Assembly: GCA_003697105.1 (NCBI GenBank)
Contig: RFFQ01000079.1
Location: 1-12,727, forward strand
DNA: 12,727 nt
Origin: Gemmatimonadota bacterium
Lineage (GTDB): Bacteria; 4572-55; J002
Direction of reading: 5' to 3'
Below the pieces are notes generated by a model that saw only the letters and a program-made list of their open reading frames with translations, ran no database searches and was not told the origin of the DNA. The first letter of the stretch is position 1; each line of letters begins with the position of its first letter. Positions 6,810-12,639 of this stretch are shown here, piece by piece. Both the position numbers and the translations under genes were made by a program.

Positions 6810-7684
6810 GCCGCATCCATATTTGCGCCGGGGTACAAATGAAAGGGATAACCGGTTCGGGAGGCTTCCATCCCGCACACAATCTCCTCAAAACGGGAAA
6901 ATGGAATGCCCATGCCCAATCGATTCGGGTCATATTGGGCAATTAGCCGGGCTCCGATGCAATAGGATGAAAAATTGATCTCTTGGGTCAAATAGGGGCG
7001 GACAATCAGATCGGAATTCACCACGCGGACGGGTCCCATGCTGGCATTTACCCGTTTGCCTGTCAAGAACTGGTATGCTTGTATAATGCGGGTCAATTCC
7101 ACCGGACGAACATCAAGCGTGATGACATCTGGAATGAGGTCGATTTCATCAAATGTATGGGCATAAAAAAAGACACCCTTCATTATTGCCGGCTGGATCG
7201 CGCTCATCTCTTGAATGGCGTGGCGGGCAATCTCCGGTGTTTGAAATCTACCGGAATCCTCCTTACCAAACAGGGCAAAATCGGGGCGACCTGCCGCCCG
7301 GCAGGCATAAACGATGCCCTCTGTGAAATCATGCGGAGTAGGTGGTTGAAAGCGATCGCCTAAATCAGATTGTTTTTTCATCAGATCGGTATAGACCCGC
7401 GAGCCACTCAGCGGTTGCCGCTCATGTTGGTCAACGAGACCGAACGTAATCGCTGCCGCCACACAACCGATATTATCCCGGGTGAGCAAGACGGCATCTC
7501 CCAGTGCTGCCTGTTTGTTTGCTTGACAACTGGTGAGAGTGATGTTGTCGGGTTTGTAATCCAGCACGGCGGCGGGAATTGGGTCATTGTGCCGGAAAAA
7601 TTTTACGGCGGTCAGGGGGATGTTCAAACCGGCGACCCCCATCGCGTCGATCATCCGTTGGTATAACTGGTGAAGTGTCGTCAT
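6806..7684 (-). CDS. DUF169 family protein
   Basis: A 292-residue soluble protein of the DUF169 (COG2043) family, whose function is not established. Recognisable parts are the pair TSCQANKQA (C53) and GCVAAAITFGL (C74), a GIVYACRAAG segment (C128), NFSSYCIGARLIAQYDPNRLG (C242), and a C-terminal FEEIVCGMEA (C270). These repeated cysteine-containing motifs are the family hallmark and could bind metal or carry sulfur. I start it at ATG 7684, six bases after AAGGTG, rather than at the GTG at 7693. The stop shares bases with the next start (ATGA), tying it to the DsrC-desulfurase fusion. No signal peptide or membrane segment is visible. Confidence 0.83.
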   Translation of the reverse strand: MTTLHQLYQRMIDAMGVAGLNIPLTAVKFFRHNDPIPAAVLDYKPDNITLTSCQANKQAALGDAVLLTRDNIGCVAAAITFGLVDQHERQPLSGSRVYTDLMKKQSDLGDRFQPPTPHDFTEGIVYACRAAGRPDFALFGKEDSGRFQTPEIARHAIQEMSAIQPAIMKGVFFYAHTFDEIDLIPDVITLDVRPVELTRIIQAYQFLTGKRVNASMGPVRVVNSDLIVRPYLTQEINFSSYCIGARLIAQYDPNRLGMGIPFSRFEEIVCGMEASRTGYPFHLYPGANMDAA

Positions 7685-7708
7685 TGAGCGCACCTTCTAG
7701 ATAACAGA

Positions 7709-7738
7709 CCCCGAGACGGGGTTTAGACCGTTTCGGGG
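7709..7738. promoter_or_regulatory. GC-rich stem-loop between the binding-protein and DUF169 genes
   Basis: CCCCGAGACGG and CCGTTTCGGGG pair over 11 positions with one imperfect pair and an 8-base loop. A shorter, competing hairpin (ACCCCG-AGA-CGGGGT, 7708-7722) shares the same left arm. The 70-base gap lies inside the candidate operon. There is no T-run in the direction of transcription, so it looks like an mRNA processing or stability element, or a partial block that lowers expression downstream, rather than a full terminator. Confidence 0.5.
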
Positions 7739-7754
7739 GTTCTGGATTTACAAC

Positions 7755-8690
7755 TTATTTTGCTCCTGCCGCCGCTGCAAATGTGATGTTGACAAATTTT
7801 TCCAGATCGATTTTACCGGACATTCCCGTGTTGGCGGGCACCTTTTCGGTGAGGTAGGTCTGAATCCGGTCTAAATCTTCTAACACCGGAAACAGTTCCC
7901 GGGTGGTGACCCGATCGGGGGGAGTCGTCAAGACGGTACGGACGACGTCTTCCTTTTGGTTTAGGAAATTTGCCCCAATTTTGGTGGTTTCATCCACATG
8001 ATCATGTACAAAATCACCGGATTTTACCAAACTTTCCGTGAGTTCGTGCAACAAATTCGGGTAACGATGGATGACCTCATCCCGTGCCACTACCACGCAA
8101 CATGGATGGTTGGGCCAAATATCTTTGGAAAGGGCAAATTCCTCACCCCAGCCTTCTAAAACCACCTGTGTACCGTACGGCTCGGCGACAATATAACCCC
8201 CAATCTCACCGGCTTCGTCATATTTAATGGCTTGCGGAATTTGGGATGGCGCAACGACTTCAAACGTGACATCTTTACCCACACCGGTGGTCAATCCTTT
8301 TTCTTTGAGGAGTTGGTCAAAAAGCATGTAATGGATGGATAGATTGTAGGGGATCAAGACGGTTTTGCCTTTAAAATCCTCTAATTTTCGGATGTTGGCG
8401 CGCTTATTTGTCACGATAATACTGCCGGATTTATGCGCTAACAAGATCAGTTGTGCTTTTACTCCCGCATGAAACAGATCCATGGCGTATGGTGCGAGCA
8501 TAAAGGCAATATCAATGTCTCCTTTCATCAAGGAACTGCCCACATCATACCAGCCCACCATCGGGATAGTTTCAATGTCGCCATATTGAAATTCTTCTGT
8601 GTGCGTTCGCAGTTTATTTTCAGTTACCCCTAAAATCAGGTGATCGGTAATCTGCAAATGCCCGATCTTCAACGTCGGTTTCGTGCCCAT
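7755..8690 (-). CDS. NMT1/NrtA/SsuA-type binding-protein-fold protein without signal peptide
   Basis: 311 residues with the look of type II periplasmic binding proteins of the nitrate/sulfonate/THI5 group: KIGHLQITDHLILG at the start, GDIDIAFMLAPYAMDLFHAG (57-76), SGSIIVTNKRANIRKLEDFKGKT (88-110), GGYIVAEPYGTQ (164-175), NHPCCVVVARDEVI (194-207). The open frame upstream of ATG 8690 holds no alternative start codon and no hydrophobic stretch, so no signal peptide can be added; the protein should stay in the cytosol. A GAGAGGG ribosome binding site supports the start. No ABC permease or ATPase gene is nearby. It may be a cytosolic ligand sensor or an enzyme on this fold (THI5 and MqnA are precedents) rather than a transporter subunit. 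Its position just before DUF169 and the desulfurase fusion hints at a sulfur- or amine-containing ligand, which is inference. Confidence 0.78.
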   Translation of the reverse strand: MGTKPTLKIGHLQITDHLILGVTENKLRTHTEEFQYGDIETIPMVGWYDVGSSLMKGDIDIAFMLAPYAMDLFHAGVKAQLILLAHKSGSIIVTNKRANIRKLEDFKGKTVLIPYNLSIHYMLFDQLLKEKGLTTGVGKDVTFEVVAPSQIPQAIKYDEAGEIGGYIVAEPYGTQVVLEGWGEEFALSKDIWPNHPCCVVVARDEVIHRYPNLLHELTESLVKSGDFVHDHVDETTKIGANFLNQKEDVVRTVLTTPPDRVTTRELFPVLEDLDRIQTYLTEKVPANTGMSGKIDLEKFVNITFAAAAGAK

Positions 8691-8771
8691 GATTGCCCTC
8701 TCTCTGCAATGTGATGAATAATTTGGCTCGTCTGGTATTTTTACGGGAGTAAACCCCGGATAAACCCATGA

Positions 8772-9146
8772 TTATTGGCGGATCAACCAATCGAGTGCTT
8801 CTTGTTCCGTCTCAAATGCGTATAATTTCCGCCGAATTGTCATCTGAATCGTGTTAATAAAAATGCGGCTTAGTGGCGAGGCGCCTACAATCGCAGATGC
8901 TTTAACATACGGAGTATTATCGCGGGTATATTGGATCGCAATCTCTGTGGCTTCTTTGGTCAATTTGAATTTGGTGAGATTGGTCAATACCCGTACCGAT
9001 TTAGGGGGTTGTTCCCGAATAATCAAGCTGGCTTTCCGTAACTGCTTGACATAATAATCAAAATCCAATTCAACGTAAGCGCTCAGGTCTAAATACAAGA
9101 TATGGTAACCCTGATACACGCGCCAGTACACCCGTTCTTCTATCAT
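8772..9146 (-). CDS. STAS/SEC14-like small protein
   Basis: A 124-residue soluble protein that alternates strands and helices: YWRVYQGYHILYLDLS (7-22), a helix with YYVKQLRKASLIIREQP (31-47), the strand SVRVLTNLT (50-58), a helix to about 73, YVKASAIVGASPLSRIFINTI (80-100) and RKLYAFETEQEALDWL (106-121). This layout, with a central 'VG.....R......' turn and a terminal 'F.T.EEAL.WL' helix, is that of the STAS/SEC14 (SpoIIAA-like) family seen in many environmental bacteria. The function is unknown; members often lie near signalling genes. AAAGGAGT stands 4 bases before the ATG, and a near-perfect promoter ends about 30 bases upstream. It is the first gene of the leftward operon; an 81-base gap follows it. 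Confidence 0.68.
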   Translation of the reverse strand: MIEERVYWRVYQGYHILYLDLSAYVELDFDYYVKQLRKASLIIREQPPKSVRVLTNLTKFKLTKEATEIAIQYTRDNTPYVKASAIVGASPLSRIFINTIQMTIRRKLYAFETEQEALDWLIRQ

Positions 9147-9177
9147 GTTGACTCCTTTGATTACGATAAGATACTCT

Positions 9178-9207
9178 ATTATACTAAATTTAGGGTTGGA
9201 TCGTCAA
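9178..9207 (-). promoter_or_regulatory. Sigma-70-type promoter of the leftward five-gene operon
   Basis: On the minus strand TTGACG (9202-9207), an 18-base spacer and a perfect TATAAT (9178-9183). Transcription should start near 9171, giving a short leader of about 25 bases before the ATG at 9146. It would serve the STAS/SEC14-like gene and probably the genes through dacB, since no equally good promoter appears in the later gaps. Confidence 0.8.
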
Positions 9208-9217
9208 GGGAGTTGCA

Positions 9218-9241
9218 CCATTTGGGAATGCCCCCCAATGG
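9218..9241. promoter_or_regulatory. Inverted repeat between divergent promoters, possible operator
   Basis: CCATTTGGG (9218-9226) and CCCCAATGG (9233-9241) form an inverted repeat, 8 of 9 positions matching, around a 6-base centre. It lies upstream of the leftward promoter's -35 box and upstream of the candidate rightward -35 box at 9258, so a bound dimer could affect both directions. No cognate regulator can be named. Confidence 0.4.
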
Positions 9242-9257
9242 CTCGGCAATTTAGGAC

Positions 9258-9287
9258 TTGACGGGCATGTCCCGGTTGTTGTATTGT
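9258..9287 (+). promoter_or_regulatory. Candidate promoter of the coiled-coil protein gene
   Basis: TTGACG (9258-9263), an 18-base spacer, and TATTGT (9282-9287), a four-of-six -10 box. Tandem TATAAT motifs at 9291-9302 lack a fitting -35 partner but may contribute. Either start gives a leader of about 200 bases before the ATG at 9500. Confidence 0.4.
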
Positions 9288-9341
9288 TCTTATAATTATA
9301 ATCCTCCTTTTATTTTTTTATAATGGAATAATGATGACACC

Positions 9342-9387
9342 GTCGGGGTAGCCAAATTTAGCGCAATCTAGCCCGAGTTTCCCCGAC
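9342..9387 (+). promoter_or_regulatory. Stem-loop in the long leader of the coiled-coil protein gene
   Basis: GTCGGGG (9342-9348) and CCCCGAC (9381-9387) form a perfect 7-bp stem around a 32-base loop. The leader from about 9290 to 9499 holds no open frame of note. GGGGT of the left arm can also pair with ACCCC at 9492-9496, between the ribosome binding site and the start codon, so two alternative folds are conceivable. I do not recognise a known riboswitch. Confidence 0.4.
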
Positions 9388-9499
9388 TCTCTGGGACAAA
9401 CTAACATGAGGAAAACGTGGGTCAACCGCAAATAATATAGACATAAAAGCATTCCCCAAAGATCCAATTAAAGAACAAAACATAAGGAGGGACCCCATC

Positions 9500-9946
9500 A
9501 TGATGCGACCAAAATCCAATAAGAAAAAACGGAGCTCGATCTATGACAGTATGAAACACAAACAGATCGAACAGGAAAAAGAGGCAAAAAAAAGTATTGG
9601 CACGACACAAGAAATAGAAGCCGAACTCAAAAAAATGGAAAAAATGGTCTTGGACCTGAATGAAGCTTACCAGAATTTTTTTAGTGGTAAAGGGCGGGAA
9701 CCCAAAGTGATGCGGCGGGAACTGGAAAATTTAATCCGAAAATACCAACGCGGAAGCCTCCCTCGGGCGGCATTAAAGTTTCGGTTTGAAAATATTCAAT
9801 CCAAAATGGCATTATACCGCCCCCGCTGGGAGGAAAAACTGCGTGAAATGCGGTTTAATGACATTACCTTCACGACAACAGAAGCAACCCAAGTGGAACG
9901 TGAAGCGATCAACAAAATTTTCGACCTCAGCGATTTTGACGGCTAA
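9500..9946 (+). CDS. Coiled-coil protein resembling the MXAN_5187 C-terminal family
   Basis: A 148-residue soluble protein. The first 12 residues are basic (MMRPKSNKKKRSS), and about 18-55 form a charged coiled coil. The core, about 50-118, reads LDLNEAYQNFFSGKGREPKV, RRELENLIRKYQRG, ALKFRFENIQSKMALY and RPRWEEKLREM. This matches my recollection of a domain found in Myxococcota (MXAN_5187 C-terminal type: 'YFsG.e...P...R..l..lIr....t.l.n.alrFrfn.l..ry..y...W.r.lR'). The role of that family is not known to me; it is often met beside signalling proteins. The last 25 residues are acidic. AAGGAGG ends 9 bases before the ATG at 9500; a second ATG follows at 9503. Its 3' end overlaps the convergent lipoprotein gene by 20 bases. 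Confidence 0.72.
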   Translation: MMRPKSNKKKRSSIYDSMKHKQIEQEKEAKKSIGTTQEIEAELKKMEKMVLDLNEAYQNFFSGKGREPKVMRRELENLIRKYQRGSLPRAALKFRFENIQSKMALYRPRWEEKLREMRFNDITFTTTEATQVEREAINKIFDLSDFDG

Positions 9947-10409
9947 ACCGGACGGGTGCGGCGTCTATTTTCGGCACAACTACAATGTGGTACGGTTGGG
10001 TCAATGCCATGGTGACCATACCTCCCTCGCTGGGGGTTTTTTCATGGATATTCACATATAACGTATCGTTTCGCTGCTTGATCTGTGTAATCTCAATGCC
10101 ATATCCACCGGTACGTTGTTCACCTTGAAAAACCGCAATGACTGACTGTGTTGTAAAATCAACCACCGGTGTTTCCGGTAGCGGTTCCCGGATGGAATTG
10201 AGGGCGCGCCACAGATTCTCCCATTCCGTTTCATCCTGAATCACAAGCTCTTTTTTTTCTTTAATACCGCTGTAACTGCCGCTAAATTCCTCAATAACAT
10301 CGATCTGCTTGAAATCGGATCCGTCCAAGTTCACCCCTTGTTGGCGTTTACAGCCCATCATCCCGGCCACAAGACATAAAAACACCATTACACTACCCCG
10401 AAGTGTCAT
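9927..10409 (-). CDS. PrcB-domain lipoprotein
   Basis: 160 residues. An N-terminal signal sequence MTLRGSVMVFLCLVAGMMGC places a lipidation cysteine at C20 (the -3 position is Met, a loose but acceptable lipobox), followed by a polar spacer. Residues about 55-150 form a PrcB-type C-terminal domain: DETEWENLWRAL, VDFTTQSVIAVFQGEQRTGGYGIEI, then TQPYHIVVVPK. The domain takes its name from the protease-complex protein PrcB of Treponema denticola, which partners the protease PrtP; many homologues are free-standing lipoproteins of unknown role. No protease gene is adjacent. I chose ATG 10409, which has AAAGGAGT 4 bases before it; the open frame extends further upstream but without a ribosome binding site or signal-like sequence. 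Confidence 0.83.
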   Translation of the reverse strand: MTLRGSVMVFLCLVAGMMGCKRQQGVNLDGSDFKQIDVIEEFSGSYSGIKEKKELVIQDETEWENLWRALNSIREPLPETPVVDFTTQSVIAVFQGEQRTGGYGIEITQIKQRNDTLYVNIHEKTPSEGGMVTMALTQPYHIVVVPKIDAAPVRFSRQNR

Positions 10410-10766
10410 AACAACTCCTTTCATTTTTTCTTGATAACTCGATAACTTATACTGATTTCCTATTTTGACAAGGGAGCCTATCAAGATGGGGGTATGTTTT
10501 CGTGGAATCGAAGCACTAGCAAGGCACTGACCTACTGTTACCCCTAACTCTTGCGTATCCATCTCCTTAGCATATCCCAATGGGCAACTCCCGAGATTCA
10601 TTCTTTCGAATTCCGGGAACCATATTAACGGGTTTTTTACAAATCAGCAAGATAAATTCGTTTGGAGCAAAAAGAAGGTGACGGCATACTAACGGGAAAT
10701 AGCTCCCAAATGTTAGGCGGCCTGTACCAGTCAGCTGTTCAGGCATACCCTTATCTGCAATTTCGC
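10410..10766. other. Intergenic region without a convincing gene
   Basis: Nearly 360 bases between the lipoprotein gene and the promoter at 10767. Open frames on both strands are short and read as unstructured, low-similarity peptides with no usable ribosome binding site. An imperfect 11-bp hairpin lies at 10589-10618 (TCCCGAGATTC / GAATTCCGGGA, one mismatch and one G-T pair), followed 12 bases later by a run of six T (10631-10636), too distant for a standard terminator. A tandem GATAACT repeat sits at 10433-10448. Confidence 0.6.
10433..10448. repeat. Tandem 8-base repeat GATAACTC-GATAACTT
   Basis: Two head-to-tail copies of GATAACT with an 8-base period lie 24-39 bases upstream of the PrcB-lipoprotein start codon. 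They could be a direct-repeat operator or part of a promoter. No good -35/-10 pair for the lipoprotein gene could be assigned nearby. Confidence 0.3.
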
Positions 10767-10794
10767 TTGACAAATCCCGCAAATGTGCTAGAAT
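10767..10794 (+). promoter_or_regulatory. Sigma-70-type promoter of the membrane-protein / PATAN pair
   Basis: Perfect TTGACA (10767-10772), a 16-base spacer and TAGAAT (10789-10794). Transcription should start near 10801 and give a leader of about 45 bases before the ATG at 10847. Confidence 0.78.
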
Positions 10795-10846
10795 CTTACG
10801 CAACTCGGAACAGCGTTCATCACTTGAATTGGTAAAGGAGAAGCCT

Positions 10847-11656
10847 ATGCGTCAGGTAATGCTGGCTATTTTATCCATTACACTGTTTTTGCTGATATTC
10901 ATCTTGTTGGTAGCCTTTCGTCCTTTTGAAGAGCAGGGGATGAAAATAGTGATTAGCCTGTTGGTGATTGGTACGTCGGGAGTCGCCGCCGGTGTGGTGT
11001 TCAACACCAGCACGGCGTTGGAGGGGGAAGACCGCATCCCGTGGCTACTAATTGGGCTAGGCATGATGGCGCTCTTTTTTGGAGACATCGTTCACACCAT
11101 CTATGATGTGGTGATCCAGCGGGACGCGGAGGGCTTTTTTGCTAAACTGATTTATGAAATCTTCTATTTCGCAATGTACCCCTTCTTCATCTGGGCCATT
11201 GTTACCCAATGGCGGAACTTCGGATTATCCCGCGGAAAGTGGCTGATCGCACCTTCGATTTTTGCGGTAGTGACTTTGCTCATCTTTCTGTTTTGGTTGA
11301 TTATTCCCGTGCTGAGCTATGATGCCAGTGCTTTTACCAAAATGGTGGATCGGGTATTGGCGGTGGTCTATTTGGTCTTGGATGTGGTGGTGATTGCCGG
11401 AGCGGCATATCTCATTTTTGCCTTGTGGGGTGGGGCAATTTCCATTGCGTGGGTGCTGATTGCTGCCGGCATTCTGGTGACCGGCTTTGCCGACGGACTA
11501 TATTACCATACGGAATTATATGTGACCAATGTGTACCCGCACACCATCACTACCGGCATGGAAAATCTCGCGGATGTAGGCTATGTGCTCACCAGTTTGC
11601 TGATTTTGCTCGGGGCATATACGAACCGCCTTATTTTTGAAGGGGAACTTGCCTGA
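10847..11656 (+). CDS. Eight-helix membrane protein resembling a stand-alone MASE-type sensor domain
   Basis: 269 residues, almost all membrane-embedded. Helices are predicted by eye at about 4-24, 32-52, 66-88, 99-119, 132-156, 168-192, 197-220 and 239-259. The pattern IPWLLIGLGMMALFFGDIVHTIYD (64-87), later LIYEIFYFAMYPFF (101-114) and GFADGLYYHTELY ... DVGYVLTSLLILLGAY (213-258) is like the N-terminal membrane sensor regions of many histidine kinases and diguanylate cyclases ('W...alGll...lgD..w', 'aD..y...' and 'D..W..gYlLlalaa'). Here the protein ends right after the last helix, so the output module is missing or separate. I start it at ATG 10847, with GGAG 6 bases upstream. Its stop TGA shares a base with the next ATG (TGATG), so it is coupled to the PATAN gene, a likely partner. 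The sensor reading is inference. Confidence 0.72.
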   Translation: MRQVMLAILSITLFLLIFILLVAFRPFEEQGMKIVISLLVIGTSGVAAGVVFNTSTALEGEDRIPWLLIGLGMMALFFGDIVHTIYDVVIQRDAEGFFAKLIYEIFYFAMYPFFIWAIVTQWRNFGLSRGKWLIAPSIFAVVTLLIFLFWLIIPVLSYDASAFTKMVDRVLAVVYLVLDVVVIAGAAYLIFALWGGAISIAWVLIAAGILVTGFADGLYYHTELYVTNVYPHTITTGMENLADVGYVLTSLLILLGAYTNRLIFEGELA

Positions 11657-12561
11657 TGTCATTACACGGTAGCTTGGATGATTTTCATTTGATTGAAGTC
11701 CTTCAGTTTTTGGTCTCGGCGCAAAAAACCGGCATTTTAGCGGTAGATTTAGCCGGAGAAAAGAAGCCGGGCGAAATTGCTTTTTGTGCGGGGTCGATAG
11801 TTCAGGCAAAATATCAAAAACAGGACGCCGAAACTGCATTTTATGCGATCATTGCGAAGGCAGAGGGTAATTTTCAGTTTAATGAGAAAAGCACAATCAA
11901 ACAGAAGGGGATAACAACCCCAACGGTTGAATTACTTGCCAACAGCTCGCGCCAAAGTGACCCCAAAGATACTGCGGAAACGGGTGTCGCACTGGATGCC
12001 GTCATTCATCTGGCATCTAATCCACCAGAAGAATCTGCCGCAATTGAACTTACGCCGGAAGAATGGCGGGTGCTGATGCAGATTGATGGGCAGCATACCT
12101 TGCGACAAATCGCAGAAGCCGCCAGAATGACTCCCGCTCAGGTCTCTGGAATTTTACACACCTTAACCGGTATCGGTTTGGTCGAAAAAGCCCCTCATTC
12201 CGGTAAAAAACTGAGACGCGTAGCCGCGCTGTTATGCGAACGGTTGCTGGATCAATATCGCCGGCTACGCGGTCCTAAAATCGCCGCTCAACTGGAAATG
12301 GACTTTAATGCGTGGTTAGCCCAAACGGGGCTTTCTCTCCAGTTTGTGGAAGGCGAATTGCGCGATCCGGAGACCTCCGGAGACCTCGATGAGATCGCCA
12401 CGCGATACCGCCGGGTGTTGGAGGCATTGGTGACGATCATCCAAGAAAAAATCGGTCAAAAACACGTGGATCGCGTCTGGCAAAATACCCTCAAAAATAC
12501 CTCCGAATTAGAACTCAACTTGATCGAAGAATTCCGGTTTGATAAAGTATTTTCGCACTAA
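11656..12561 (+). CDS. PATAN (DUF4388) domain protein
   Basis: 301 residues, soluble. Residues about 1-95 are a PATAN/DUF4388 domain: MSLHGSLDDFHLIEVLQFL, the SAQKTGILAVDL turn, GEIAFCAGSIVQAKY and AFYAIIAKAEGNFQF. Known PATAN proteins take part in two-component and gliding or phototaxis signalling and bind response-regulator partners. A variable linker (about 96-130) leads to a winged-helix-like unit (about 131-180: LTPEEWRVLMQIDGQHTLRQIAEA followed by an AQVSGILHTLTGIGLVEK helix and wing). The last 115 residues are helical and charged and I do not recognise them. Start overlaps the stop of the membrane protein by one base, so both are made together and probably act together. Confidence 0.86.
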   Translation: MSLHGSLDDFHLIEVLQFLVSAQKTGILAVDLAGEKKPGEIAFCAGSIVQAKYQKQDAETAFYAIIAKAEGNFQFNEKSTIKQKGITTPTVELLANSSRQSDPKDTAETGVALDAVIHLASNPPEESAAIELTPEEWRVLMQIDGQHTLRQIAEAARMTPAQVSGILHTLTGIGLVEKAPHSGKKLRRVAALLCERLLDQYRRLRGPKIAAQLEMDFNAWLAQTGLSLQFVEGELRDPETSGDLDEIATRYRRVLEALVTIIQEKIGQKHVDRVWQNTLKNTSELELNLIEEFRFDKVFSH

Positions 12562-12639
12562 ATCCTAAGTACACGTCAAAAGTGTAATAACTCTTTTGAA
12601 TTCAATGGGTTTCAGATGTATATAGGCCATGATTGATTG
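12562..12639. other. Short gap between the PATAN gene and the transposase end
   Basis: Contains an AT-rich hairpin, TCAAAAG (12576-12582) with CTTTTGA (12593-12599) around a 10-base loop, and no T-run. If the flanking transposase belongs to an insertion sequence, one end of the element should lie here, but without the other end its terminal repeat cannot be defined. Confidence 0.4.

Noticed and set aside
6810-6878. Upstream extension of the DsrC-desulfurase frame
   Set aside because: It lies inside DUF169, is not DsrC-like, and the ATGA overlap at 6806-6809 gives a standard coupled start.
8740-8762. GGGTTTA direct repeats and a CGGG/CCCG mini-hairpin after the STAS/SEC14-like gene as a terminator
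   Set aside because: The stem is only 4 bp with no U-tract; the operon probably continues.
9342-9360. GGGGTAGCC in the leader, similar to part of a cyclic-di-GMP riboswitch
   Set aside because: The other conserved segments of that riboswitch are missing and the order does not fit.
10410-10601. N-terminal extension of the PrcB lipoprotein frame
   Set aside because: The extended peptide has no signal character, and the signal peptide plus AAAGGAGT site fit the ATG at 10409.
10589-10636. Hairpin and T-run as an intrinsic terminator
   Set aside because: Twelve bases separate stem and T-run, and no gene reads into it on that strand.
10567-10803. Minus-strand 78-codon frame in the gap before the membrane-protein gene
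   Set aside because: No ribosome binding site, no family resemblance, and it covers the plus-strand promoter at 10767-10794. Most likely a chance frame.
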